Assembly: GCA_015062085.1 (NCBI GenBank)
Contig: SUVI01000087.1
Span: 1 to 17,150, forward strand
Length of the DNA stretch: 17,150 nt
Direction: 5' to 3'
DNA from: Planctomycetaceae bacterium
GTDB lineage: Bacteria; Planctomycetota; Planctomycetia; Pirellulales; Thermoguttaceae
Shown: piece after piece, positions 1-6,392 of the stretch
How the letters are laid out: every line of letters begins with the position of its first letter
Numbering within the stretch: the stretch's first letter is position 1
The notes under the pieces: model-generated
Told to the model about the DNA's origin: nothing
Databases searched by the model: none
The model's input: the letters and a program-made list of their open reading frames with translations, nothing else
Made by a program: the position numbers and the translations under genes

Positions 1-1
1 C

Positions 2-1975
2 GCGCTGGCCGTTACTGCCTTTTGGCTCCTGACTGGCCATTTCCCGTTCGATGCGGACACTCCGGATGAACTTTCCGGCAAAAAAATGGTTCCGTCGAAT
101 TTCCTTTCGGACGTTCCCAAAACACTGCGCCCCACGTTCCTTCGCGCGTTGGCGTACGAGCCGAAAGACCGATTCACGACGTGCGGAGAGTTTGTAAATG
201 CGCTTTCGCCCGTTTCTACTTCCGTGCCGAGCTTTTCATCAAAAGGCACCGCCGGTCAGACTGCGGAGACGCAGGTCCCGGATGTGGATACAATGGCAGA
301 AGAGATCTACCGCAAGATACAGCAGGAACAGCAAGAGGAGGCGGAACGTCAAAAGGAGCGGAACGACCAGCTTGCGAAAGAGAAAGCGAAACGTGCGGCG
401 GAACGTCTTCTTGCCCGTCAGCAGAAGGCACTGAAACGTGAAGAAAAACGGCGTCAGAAAGCAGCCTTGAAAGACCAGAAAAAGGCAGAACGCCTTGCCC
501 GTGCGCGTCTGCGAAAAGAACAGAACGGCGGCCGTCCGCCCCTTTTCAATCGGCGTAATTTTCTTCTCGGCGGCCTCGGCGCAACCGCCGCTGCGCTTGG
601 TGTTTGGTGGGTGACCGATGAACGTTTTTGGTTCCAATACCAGAGGGAGGGAGATTCTCTCATCCTCGTAAAATATACAGGCTTTGCTACGAACGTAACG
701 ATCCCCCAAAGCGTGACGAGCATTGGAGATCACGCGTTCAGCGACTGCGGGAGCCTCAAGTCGGTGACGATCCCCCATGGCGTGACGAGCATTGGAAATG
801 GAGCGTTCTACAGGTGCAAGAGCCTCAAGTCGGTGACGATCCCCGACAGCGTGACGAGCATTGGATATACCGCGTTCGGCGGCTGCTCCAGCCTCACGTC
901 GGTGACGATCCCCAACAGCGTGACGAGCATTAGAACTTACGCGTTCGACGACTGCTCCAGCCTCACGTCGGTGACGATCCCCGACAGCGTGACGAGCATT
1001 GAAGAGGATGCGTTCAGCGGCTGCCGCAGCCTCACGTCGGTGACGATCCCCAACAGCGTGACGAGCATTGGAGATTCCGCGTTCTACGGCTGCCGCAGCC
1101 TCACGTCGGTGACGATCCCCGACAGCGTGACGAGCATTGGAGATCACGCGTTCAGCAGCTGCTCCAGCCTCACGTCGGTGACGATCCCCGACAGCGTGAC
1201 GAGCATTGGAGGTGGGGCGTTTTCCGACTGCTCCAGCCTCACGTCGGTGACGATCCCCAACAGCGTGACGAGCATTGGAAAGGAAGCGTTCAAATACTGC
1301 AAGAGCCTCACGTCGGTGACGATCCCCGACAGCGTAACGAGCATTGGATGGGAAGCGTTCATCTACTGCAATAGCCTCAAGTCGGTGACGATCCCCGACA
1401 GCGTGACGAGCATTGACTTCCGTGCATTTACCGGGTGCGATAAACTGACCGAGATCCAAGTCTCCGCGGGCAATACGCATTTCAAGAGCGTGGACGGAAT
1501 CCTATTCTCCGCCGACGGCAAAACGCTCATTCAGGTCCCGTGCGGCAAGAGCCTCACCGAATACACCATCCCCGACAGCGTGACGAGCATTGGATATTCC
1601 GCGTTCGAAGACTGCAACAGCCTCACGTCGGTGACGATCCCCAACAGCGTGACGTACATTGGAAAGGAAGCGTTCTACTGCTGCAAGAGCCTCACGTCGG
1701 TAACGATCCCCAACAGCGTGACGCGCATTGGAGAGTACGCGTTCTACCACTGCAAGAGCCTCACGTCGGTAACGATCCCCAACAGCGTGACGAGCATTGG
1801 AAAATCCGCGTTCATAGGCTGCAACCTCACGTCGGTGACGATCCCCAACAGCGTGACGTACATTGGAGATTACGCGTTCATAGGCTGCCATGATGACTTG
1901 GTGATCTACGGGAAGGCGGGGTCGAAGGCGGAACGGTATGCGAAGGAGTGGAGGATCAAATTCGAGGTAAAGTAG
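2..1975 (+). CDS. Ser/Thr protein kinase (C-lobe only) - TM - BspA-like LRR fusion, 5' truncated by window edge
   Basis: The reading frame is open from base 2, so the first in-frame ATG (86) is internal. Visible residues 1-70 read as the end of a eukaryotic-type kinase domain: an AFWLLTGHFPF segment (subdomain IX/X) and ALAYEPKDRF with the conserved late Arg (subdomain XI). Then come a Ser/Pro linker, a highly charged Lys/Glu/Arg helix likely to be coiled coil (about residues 98-175), one membrane span (about 187-204, preceded by RRNFLLGG), and 16 LRR_5/BspA-type repeats of 23 residues (about 228-630) interrupted by a 36-residue irregular stretch. The inferred topology is a cytoplasmic kinase with an outer LRR domain for sensing or adhesion. 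The catalytic loop, ATP loop and true start lie left of the window, so activity cannot be judged. I am confident of the domain order and not of any ligand. Confidence 0.88.
   Translation, partial: ALAVTAFWLLTGHFPFDADTPDELSGKKMVPSNFLSDVPKTLRPTFLRALAYEPKDRFTTCGEFVNALSPVSTSVPSFSSKGTAGQTAETQVPDVDTMAEEIYRKIQQEQQEEAERQKERNDQLAKEKAKRAAERLLARQQKALKREEKRRQKAALKDQKKAERLARARLRKEQNGGRPPLFNRRNFLLGGLGATAAALGVWWVTDERFWFQYQREGDSLILVKYTGFATNVTIPQSVTSIGDHAFSDCGSLKSVTIPHGVTSIGNGAFYRCKSLKSVTIPDSVTSIGYTAFGGCSSLTSVTIPNSVTSIRTYAFDDCSSLTSVTIPDSVTSIEEDAFSGCRSLTSVTIPNSVTSIGDSAFYGCRSLTSVTIPDSVTSIGDHAFSSCSSLTSVTIPDSVTSIGGGAFSDCSSLTSVTIPNSVTSIGKEAFKYCKSLTSVTIPDSVTSIGWEAFIYCNSLKSVTIPDSVTSIDFRAFTGCDKLTEIQVSAGNTHFKSVDGILFSADGKTLIQVPCGKSLTEYTIPDSVTSIGYSAFEDCNSLTSVTIPNSVTYIGKEAFYCCKSLTSVTIPNSVTRIGEYAFYHCKSLTSVTIPNSVTSIGKSAFIGCNLTSVTIPNSVTYIGDYAFIGCHDDLVIYGKAGSKAERYAKEWRIKFEVK
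683..1891 (+). repeat. 69-bp tandem repeat array (16 LRR units, one 108-bp interruption)
   Basis: Units begin at 683, 752, 821 and so on every 69 bases to 1441. A non-repeat stretch covers 1442-1549, and further units begin at 1550, 1619, 1688, 1757 (66 bases) and 1823. Each encodes SLTSVTIPxSVTSIGxxAFxxC with small changes. The bases of the framework are nearly identical between units, including synonymous positions, which points to recent duplication or gene conversion. Variation is concentrated in the codons flanking the Ala-Phe pair. Confidence 0.93.
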
Positions 1976-2025
1976 GAGAGCACGTGCGGTAGTGCGGGTG
2001 CGCGGTGTTTCGGAATTTAACCATT

Positions 2026-2090
2026 AAACCAGCGAATAGCCGTTTTTCAACTGAAAACATGGCGAAAAGGCGCTGCTGGTTTTGTGTTTG
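2026..2090 (+). terminator. Possible imperfect terminator hairpin after the LRR kinase gene
   Basis: An outer stem pairs 2026-2033 (aaaccagc) with 2075-2082 (gctggttt). An inner imperfect stem pairs gccgtttt (from 2039) with aaaacatggc. A T-rich stretch follows. The loop is long and the stem is broken, so this is a weak candidate. Confidence 0.3.
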
Positions 2091-2112
2091 ATTTTTAATT
2101 CAGGAGGATGAG

Positions 2113-3165
2113 ATGCGCTGTTTGGTGTTCATGCTTTTTTTGCTTTCAGCAAGTTTTTTGAGTGCGGGCGAGGTTCCGTGCGTTTTTCCGACGTCTGAGG
2201 AGGTGCGGTCTGTGACTCCTGCTGATTTCCCGCCGCTTGCCGAGCCTGCGATGAAATGGGGCGGACCGGAAGATTATGCGAAAGATCCGTCTGTCATTCG
2301 GTTTCAGGGAAAATATTGGCTCTATTTTTCACGGAAGCCTCTTGAGGGATACGAGCCCAAACGCGGCTGGATCACCGGCGTGGCGCAGAGCAGCGACCTG
2401 GTGAACTGGGAGTTGGCCGGGTACATCCAGCCGCTTCAGGAGTCGGAGTGGGAAGTCACGGCACCGTGCGTCAAAGTGGTCGGCGATCAGGTCGTGATGT
2501 TCTACCAGACATGGAGTCCCGGAAAAAAGCACGCTCTGTGTATCGCAGTCTCGAAGGACGGTCTGCATTTCACGCCGCACCCGGAAAATCCGATCTTCCG
2601 GCCGAATGCGGAATGGGGGCTCAAGCGGGCGATCGATGCGGATTTCATCGAGACTGCCGACGGACGCCGTTTTCTGTACGGGGTGACTCGCGAGAAGACG
2701 GGGAAGATCCAGCAGGTCATCGTCGCGGAAGGAACCCCAGGTGTGGATCTCATGGAGGCCAAGTGGACGCAGAGCTGTACAGCATCGATCCTCAAGCCTG
2801 AATTGCCGTGGGAGACGCGGTGCATCGAGGCTCCGTCGGTCATCGAGCGGAGCGGAAAGCTCTACATGTTCTACGCCGGCGGGTACAATAATGACCCGCA
2901 GCAGATCGGTGTCGCGGTCAGCACGGACGGCATTCAGTGGACGCGGCTCTGGTCTGTGCCGTTCATCCCGAATGGTCCTGAGGGACAGTGGAACGCCTCA
3001 GAAACGGGGCATCCGGGCGTTTTTCAGGACGAAGACGGTCAGACGTGGCTCTTCGTGCAGGGAAACCGGACGCATGGAAAAGACTGGTTCATTTCGCGCG
3101 TGAAGATCGGTTGGAAACCTGGGAAAGACGGCATCGAGATCCCGTTCGTGGAGTCGGAAAAATAG
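2113..3165 (+). CDS. Secreted GH43/GH32-like five-bladed beta-propeller glycosidase-related protein
   Basis: The ATG at 2113 has an ideal ribosome site, AGGAGG at 2102-2107. Residues 1-18 form a signal peptide (MRCLVFMLFLLSASFLSAG), so the 350-residue product is probably exported. The rest looks like a furanosidase-type beta-propeller: YAKDPSVIRFQGKYWLYFS near residues 55-73 carries the expected first-blade Asp (D58), RAIDADFIE offers a second acidic residue (D175/D177), and RCIEAPSVIE places E239 where the general acid of GH43-like enzymes sits. Repeated strand pairs of the type GKYWLYF, GRRFLYG, GKLYMFYAGG and QTWLFVQG fit blades. A similar fold occurs in GH32, GH43, GH117 and GH130, so the family and substrate are not settled. 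It stands alone between a kinase gene and a phosphate transporter operon, so context gives no substrate clue. Confidence 0.75.
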   Translation: MRCLVFMLFLLSASFLSAGEVPCVFPTSEEVRSVTPADFPPLAEPAMKWGGPEDYAKDPSVIRFQGKYWLYFSRKPLEGYEPKRGWITGVAQSSDLVNWELAGYIQPLQESEWEVTAPCVKVVGDQVVMFYQTWSPGKKHALCIAVSKDGLHFTPHPENPIFRPNAEWGLKRAIDADFIETADGRRFLYGVTREKTGKIQQVIVAEGTPGVDLMEAKWTQSCTASILKPELPWETRCIEAPSVIERSGKLYMFYAGGYNNDPQQIGVAVSTDGIQWTRLWSVPFIPNGPEGQWNASETGHPGVFQDEDGQTWLFVQGNRTHGKDWFISRVKIGWKPGKDGIEIPFVESEK

Positions 3166-3190
3166 TGCGTTTGGGGATGGAATTATTTGG

Positions 3191-3272
3191 ACGCGAAATT
3201 TACGAAAAAGACGAAAATACACAAAATGAGTCGTTTGAAAATCTAAAAACCTGTGTGAGTTTCGCGTCTTTC
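3191..3272. repeat. AT-rich palindromic intergenic element, copy 1
   Basis: ACGCGAAA at 3191-3198 is the exact reverse complement of TTTCGCGT at 3260-3267. Between them lie tandem acgaaaa-type units (tacgaaaaagacgaaaatacac, described by its 5' units at 3201-3222). The same vocabulary occurs in the larger element at 15172-15320. It may fold as a hairpin at the end of the upstream transcript. Confidence 0.5.
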
Positions 3273-3317
3273 TTTTTTATTTTTTACAAAACTAACGAAA
3301 ACCTAACAAAAAAACGC

Positions 3318-3345
3318 TTGCACTCCTCTTGATTTCTGGTAAAAT
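3318..3345 (+). promoter_or_regulatory. Sigma70-type promoter for the Na/Pi cotransporter operon
   Basis: The -35 is TTGCAC (3318-3323), the spacer 16 bases, and the -10 TAAAAT (3340-3345) with an extended TGG just before it. Transcription would start near 3352. The 11 bases TCTGGTAAAAT recur in the dsbD promoter on the other strand. Confidence 0.6.
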
Positions 3346-3504
3346 AGGACGTAATGAGAGTACGTCGTTCATCTTGTATGTTCGGTATGCTTTCGTAAAC
3401 GTGAATTTCATGCGGTTTCCCATGCGGTCCGGACGGATCTTCGGATCGTGCAGGAGTCCAGCTTCTGCAGGAACCGGCTTTCCTCAAATATATGGGTAGA
3501 AAAT

Positions 3505-4659
3505 ATGAAATCAGAAACCCAATCAAGATCACCGGCGGAACTTTTAATGCGGGCATTCCTTTTCGCTTTGATGGTCTTCCTTTTTCTGGTGGCAGTCAAA
3601 CTGTTCGGCGACGCGGCCTCGCTGCTGACGAATACGTACAAGAGCCAGTGGGATTCGCTCACCAACAATCTCGGCATGAATCCGTTCGTTGGTCTCTGCC
3701 TTGGGATCTTTCTGACGGCTATCATGCAGAGTTCCTCTGCGACGACGAGCATTGCGGTCGCCATGGTCGCAGCCGGTACGATCCAGCTTGAACACGCGGT
3801 CCCGTTCGTCATGGGGGCCAACATTGGAACATCCATCACCAGTTCCATCGTTTCGCTGGGACACATTGGTGAGCGCAAAACGTTCGGGCGCGCTTACAGT
3901 GCCAGCGCACTGCAGGATATGTTCAACATCATGACGACCGCAGTCCTGCTTCCGCTTGAGATCTGCTTCGGCTATCTGAGCAATCTGGCGCGCTTTCTGG
4001 TCGGTTTTCTCCCTTCCGGGACAGGCGAGAGCGGAGGAAGCTGGAATCCGCTTCCCTGGATGGTCGATCAGCCGGTCGATTTTGTCCGGTGGGTTCTTGA
4101 TTCCTGCCTCAAAACGAATACTATCATTGCGCTCCTCATGATGATCCTGGCTCTGGTGATCCTCTTCTATGCCTTGGTCCAGATCACGAAAAACATGAAA
4201 GTGCTGATGGATTCCCGTCTCGAAGAGATGATGAATCGTGTGCTGGCGAAAAACGGGTACTTGGGGATGCTGATCGGGCTGATCGTCACGATGATCATTC
4301 AGTCTTCGAGCATCACGACGTCGCTTCTCGTGCCGCTTGTGGCGTCCGGCGTCCTGAAACTCGAAATGGCATACCCGATCCTCGTGGGAGCCAATATCGG
4401 TACGACGATCACGGCTTTGCTTGCGGCAATGGCGTTCTCGGGAACTGCGGGAGTTGACGCAATTTCCGTGGCACTCGTTCACGTACTGTTCAACTGCTCC
4501 GGTGCGCTGCTGTGGTATCCGATCCCGTTTATGCGGCTTCCCGTTCGCGGTGCAAAATTCCTGTCGGCCTTGAGTACACTCAGCCGAAAGTATGTTTTCA
4601 TGTGGCTGGGGTGCGTATTTTTCATCATTCCGTTGATTGGATTGTGGCTTTTCTCTTAG
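3505..4659 (+). CDS. Na/Pi cotransporter family protein (NptA/PNaS type)
   Basis: This is a polytopic inner membrane protein that by family imports inorganic phosphate with sodium. It has the two inverted half-repeats of the Na_Pi_cotrans family: QSSSATTS at residues 75-82 with GANIGTSIT at 104-112, and QSSSITTS at 266-273 with GANIGTTIT at 295-303. The QSSS motifs line the substrate path in characterised members. About eight hydrophobic segments are visible. I chose the ATG at 3505 (384 residues, MKSETQ), which leaves a short polar N-terminus before the first span; an in-frame ATG at 3448 would add 19 residues that look unlike a membrane protein start. The ribosome site is weak. The gene ends 18 bases before a PhoU-like gene. 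Many family members carry a fused C-terminal PhoU domain; here it is a separate gene. Confidence 0.88.
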   Translation: MKSETQSRSPAELLMRAFLFALMVFLFLVAVKLFGDAASLLTNTYKSQWDSLTNNLGMNPFVGLCLGIFLTAIMQSSSATTSIAVAMVAAGTIQLEHAVPFVMGANIGTSITSSIVSLGHIGERKTFGRAYSASALQDMFNIMTTAVLLPLEICFGYLSNLARFLVGFLPSGTGESGGSWNPLPWMVDQPVDFVRWVLDSCLKTNTIIALLMMILALVILFYALVQITKNMKVLMDSRLEEMMNRVLAKNGYLGMLIGLIVTMIIQSSSITTSLLVPLVASGVLKLEMAYPILVGANIGTTITALLAAMAFSGTAGVDAISVALVHVLFNCSGALLWYPIPFMRLPVRGAKFLSALSTLSRKYVFMWLGCVFFIIPLIGLWLFS

Positions 4660-4677
4660 TGAAAGGAGAAACTTAAA

Positions 4678-5364
4678 ATGCTTCGATGGCTTTTTTCCAA
4701 AAAACCTTCTCAGGCTGGAATTCCTGAACTACGTGCGGAATTCGCACAGATGCTCGAGGCTGCACACAAAGAGTTGAGCCTCAGCAGCGGTGCCTTCCTG
4801 CGTCTGAACGATGCGGAAAGCTCGAAAGAGGAGATCTTTTCGCTCGACAAGCAGATCAACAAAGCAGAACGCCGGATCCGCCGGGAACTCTTCGTCAAGG
4901 CGGTCGTCAACGGCGAAAGTTACCTCTCTTTCTGTCTGACGCTCATGAGTGCGGTCAAAGATGCAGAACGGCTCGGAGACTACGCAAAGAACTTCTACGA
5001 TCTGGCGGTTCAGGCCTCCGCTCCAGAAACCGGAATGCGCGATCAGATGTGTGCGCTGCGTGATGAACTGCTCGTACAGACCCTGAAATGCAAAGAAGTC
5101 TTTCTCAATGAAGACGAAGAAGGCGCAAAAGAACTGATCTTTAAATGCACGGAATTGGCGGAGGATTGCGAAGAACAGATCCTCTGGTACCTGAAGAAAA
5201 CTCAGCCGGCAACTCCGCTGGATGTCGTGTATGTGCTCGCGCTGCGTTACTTCAAACGCTACGCTTCCCACCTGCGCAACATTACCAGCACGATCGTTCA
5301 GCCGCTGCATAAGATCGATTTCACAGGAAAGATCGTGAAACGTTATCGTGAGGAAAATCAATAG
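4678..5364 (+). CDS. PhoU-domain protein, partner of the Na/Pi cotransporter
   Basis: A 228-residue all-helical cytosolic protein, started at 4678 by a clear aaaggag site 10-16 bases upstream and co-transcribed with the transporter. The PhoU signature is the metal-binding motif KDAERLGDYAKN (about residues 94-105, with E97 and D101). The equivalent position of the second half-repeat, RYFKRYASHLRNI (190-202), keeps the helix and the His/Asn but has lost the acidic residues, so the second metal site is probably degenerate. Stand-alone PhoU proteins next to NptA-type transporters are thought to restrain phosphate uptake; that role is inferred from the operon. The N-terminal MLRWLFSKK is amphipathic and may touch the membrane. 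Confidence 0.82.
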   Translation: MLRWLFSKKPSQAGIPELRAEFAQMLEAAHKELSLSSGAFLRLNDAESSKEEIFSLDKQINKAERRIRRELFVKAVVNGESYLSFCLTLMSAVKDAERLGDYAKNFYDLAVQASAPETGMRDQMCALRDELLVQTLKCKEVFLNEDEEGAKELIFKCTELAEDCEEQILWYLKKTQPATPLDVVYVLALRYFKRYASHLRNITSTIVQPLHKIDFTGKIVKRYREENQ

Positions 5365-5473
5365 CTCCTGACTCCCCCTAACCGAAACTCATGCGCCGAT
5401 GCCCGATACCGCGTCGGCGTCTGATGAAAAAACAGACGGTTTATGGGACGATCCTTTAAGAACGCGACATAAA

Positions 5474-5508
5474 AAAAGAACTCTTCGCCCAAAACGAAGA
5501 GTTCTTTT
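5474..5508. terminator. Bidirectional intrinsic terminator between phoU-like and HU genes
   Basis: A perfect 14-bp stem pairs 5474-5487 (ending ctcttcg) with 5495-5508 (starting cgaagag), with a 7-base loop. The plus strand ends in TTTT, and the minus strand runs into at least seven T residues from the A-tract at 5471-5477. It therefore serves both convergent genes, and better on the minus strand. Confidence 0.9.
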
Positions 5509-5523
5509 GCATGCCCTCAGAGC

Positions 5524-5874
5524 TTATTTCGTGCAGCTGTCTTTCAGGCCTTTAAGCGGGCGGATCTTGACCTTGCTGGAAGCCGGTTTGGCCGGAATGT
5601 CACGAAATTCCCCAGGTTTGAAGGGATTTTCGACATGTTTCTGAGCTTTTTTGGCCGGAACAGCTTTCTTTTCGATCTTCAGAAGCCCTGGAAGTACGAA
5701 GACTCCGGCGCCTTTCGGTGCAACACTCTTACGGATCTCATCAGCCAGAGCGTCCAAGACGCGGGCGACATCTTTCTTGGTCAAACCGGTGGCTTCCGCG
5801 ATGTTGTTCTGGATCTCAGATTTGGTCAGCGGCTTGACAGGGGCTTTGGGGGCTTTTTCAGCTTTTTTAGCCAT
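5524..5874 (-). CDS. HU/IHF-family DNA-binding protein with basic N-terminal extension
   Basis: A 116-residue protein, begun at the ATG complementary to 5872-5874 with an AAGGAGG site about 8 bases upstream. Residues 1-17 are a Lys/Ala/Pro tail (MAKKAEKAPKAPVKPLT). Residues 18-53 match the HU helices (TKSEIQNNIAEATGL then DVARVLDALADEIRKSV) and residues 56-112 the beta saddle. The usual arm motif GRNPxTG is replaced by HVENPFKPGEF (80-90), keeping the Asn-Pro that intercalates DNA, and the end KIRPLKGLKD matches the family C-terminus. It should bind and bend DNA as a nucleoid protein. The arm is poorer in Arg than in standard HU. A Lys/Ala/Pro tail recalls histone-like tails in other bacteria. 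It ends at the shared terminator. Confidence 0.85.
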   Translation of the reverse strand: MAKKAEKAPKAPVKPLTKSEIQNNIAEATGLTKKDVARVLDALADEIRKSVAPKGAGVFVLPGLLKIEKKAVPAKKAQKHVENPFKPGEFRDIPAKPASSKVKIRPLKGLKDSCTK

Positions 5875-5991
5875 GGTTCATTCCCTCCTTGGGATAAATT
5901 TGAAAAAACGAACTGCAAAGGTTTCATACCTCTGCTTTGAATCTCCTCCGTGGTCATTCCGTGACTTTTGAAATATCACTAAATGAAGACA

Positions 5992-6025
5992 GAATGAAAT
6001 TCTGGGCAGGATTTGAATGAAATTC
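5992..6025. promoter_or_regulatory. Two direct copies of GAATGAAATTC upstream of the HU gene
   Basis: The 11-mer, itself a GAAT/ATTC dyad, occurs at 5992-6002 and 6015-6025, 23 bases apart, about two helical turns. The right copy extends to an AATGAA-A-TTCATT dyad. The spacing and symmetry suit a dimeric regulator; the identity of any regulator is unknown. Confidence 0.35.
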
Positions 6026-6090
6026 ATTTCGGTCGGGAAAACTCCCGAAATACCAAACTAACTTCTTCTATTCATTAAATGTTTTTTCGC

Positions 6091-6152
6091 AAAAAAAAGC
6101 AAGTACTATTGAGCAAAAAAAGCCAAAAAAAATCGAAAAAAAGTGAAAAAAA
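6091..6152. other. Helically phased A-tracts (intrinsically curved DNA)
   Basis: Runs of 7-8 A residues lie at 6091-6098, 6115-6121, 6125-6132, 6136-6142 and 6146-6152. The last four are centred about 10.5 bases apart, the helical repeat, and the first is roughly two turns ahead of them. Such phasing is the known signature of curved DNA. Confidence 0.75.
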
Positions 6153-6392
6153 TCCCTTTTTTTGCGACTGAAAGCCATTTTGGGAGCATTTTCCCCCGTT
6201 TTTTGCGGGACTTTACCTCTTTCGCGCAAAGGCTAGCGGGGAAATTCGGGCCCCGCTGCGTTTCTCTTTTCATTATGCAGAACGGGACAAAATCACCTTT
6301 TTCGAAATCAGCGATATTGTCTTTTTTCTTCTTTCTTTTCCTTTTCGCGAGGCTGCTCTGAAGGTCCTGTAACGTGGGAAAAGACCCCGGCT

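Larger units (their letters stand above)
3166..3504. other. Intergenic region with repeat-like element, nptA promoter and about 150-nt leader
   Basis: This 339-base stretch has no convincing gene. Its left half (about 3191-3272) is an AT-rich inverted repeat of the acgaaaa/tttcgcg type, also seen at 15172-15320. The right half contains the promoter at 3318-3345 and the untranslated leader of the transporter gene. Confidence 0.6.
5875..6392. other. Non-coding region upstream of HU with repeats and curved-DNA signature
   Basis: There is no convincing gene here; the 72-codon frame at 6143-6361 is low-complexity and lacks a ribosome site. The region holds two GAATGAAATTC elements (5992-6002 and 6015-6025), a small hairpin (TCGGGA 6033-6038 with TCCCGA 6043-6048), phased A-tracts (6091-6152) and a GC-rich hairpin (GCGGGG 6236-6241 with CCCCGC 6251-6256). 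It should contain the HU promoter, but I cannot name clear -35 and -10 boxes. Confidence 0.6.

Noticed and set aside
239..1480. 413-codon open frame on the minus strand
   Set aside because: It is the antisense shadow of the LRR repeats; its own repeats (NARHAVGDRHRREA) come only from the 69-bp unit.
683..1891. CRISPR array
   Set aside because: The regular 69-bp repeat is in frame throughout and encodes LRR units; there are no spacers and no cas genes.
3544..4482. 312-codon minus-strand open frame
   Set aside because: It is antisense to the Na/Pi cotransporter and rich in His/Asp/Arg from reversed hydrophobic codons.
6143..6361. Possible 72-residue small protein
   Set aside because: No ribosome site, starts in the A-tract region, Phe-rich low-complexity end, no recognisable domain.
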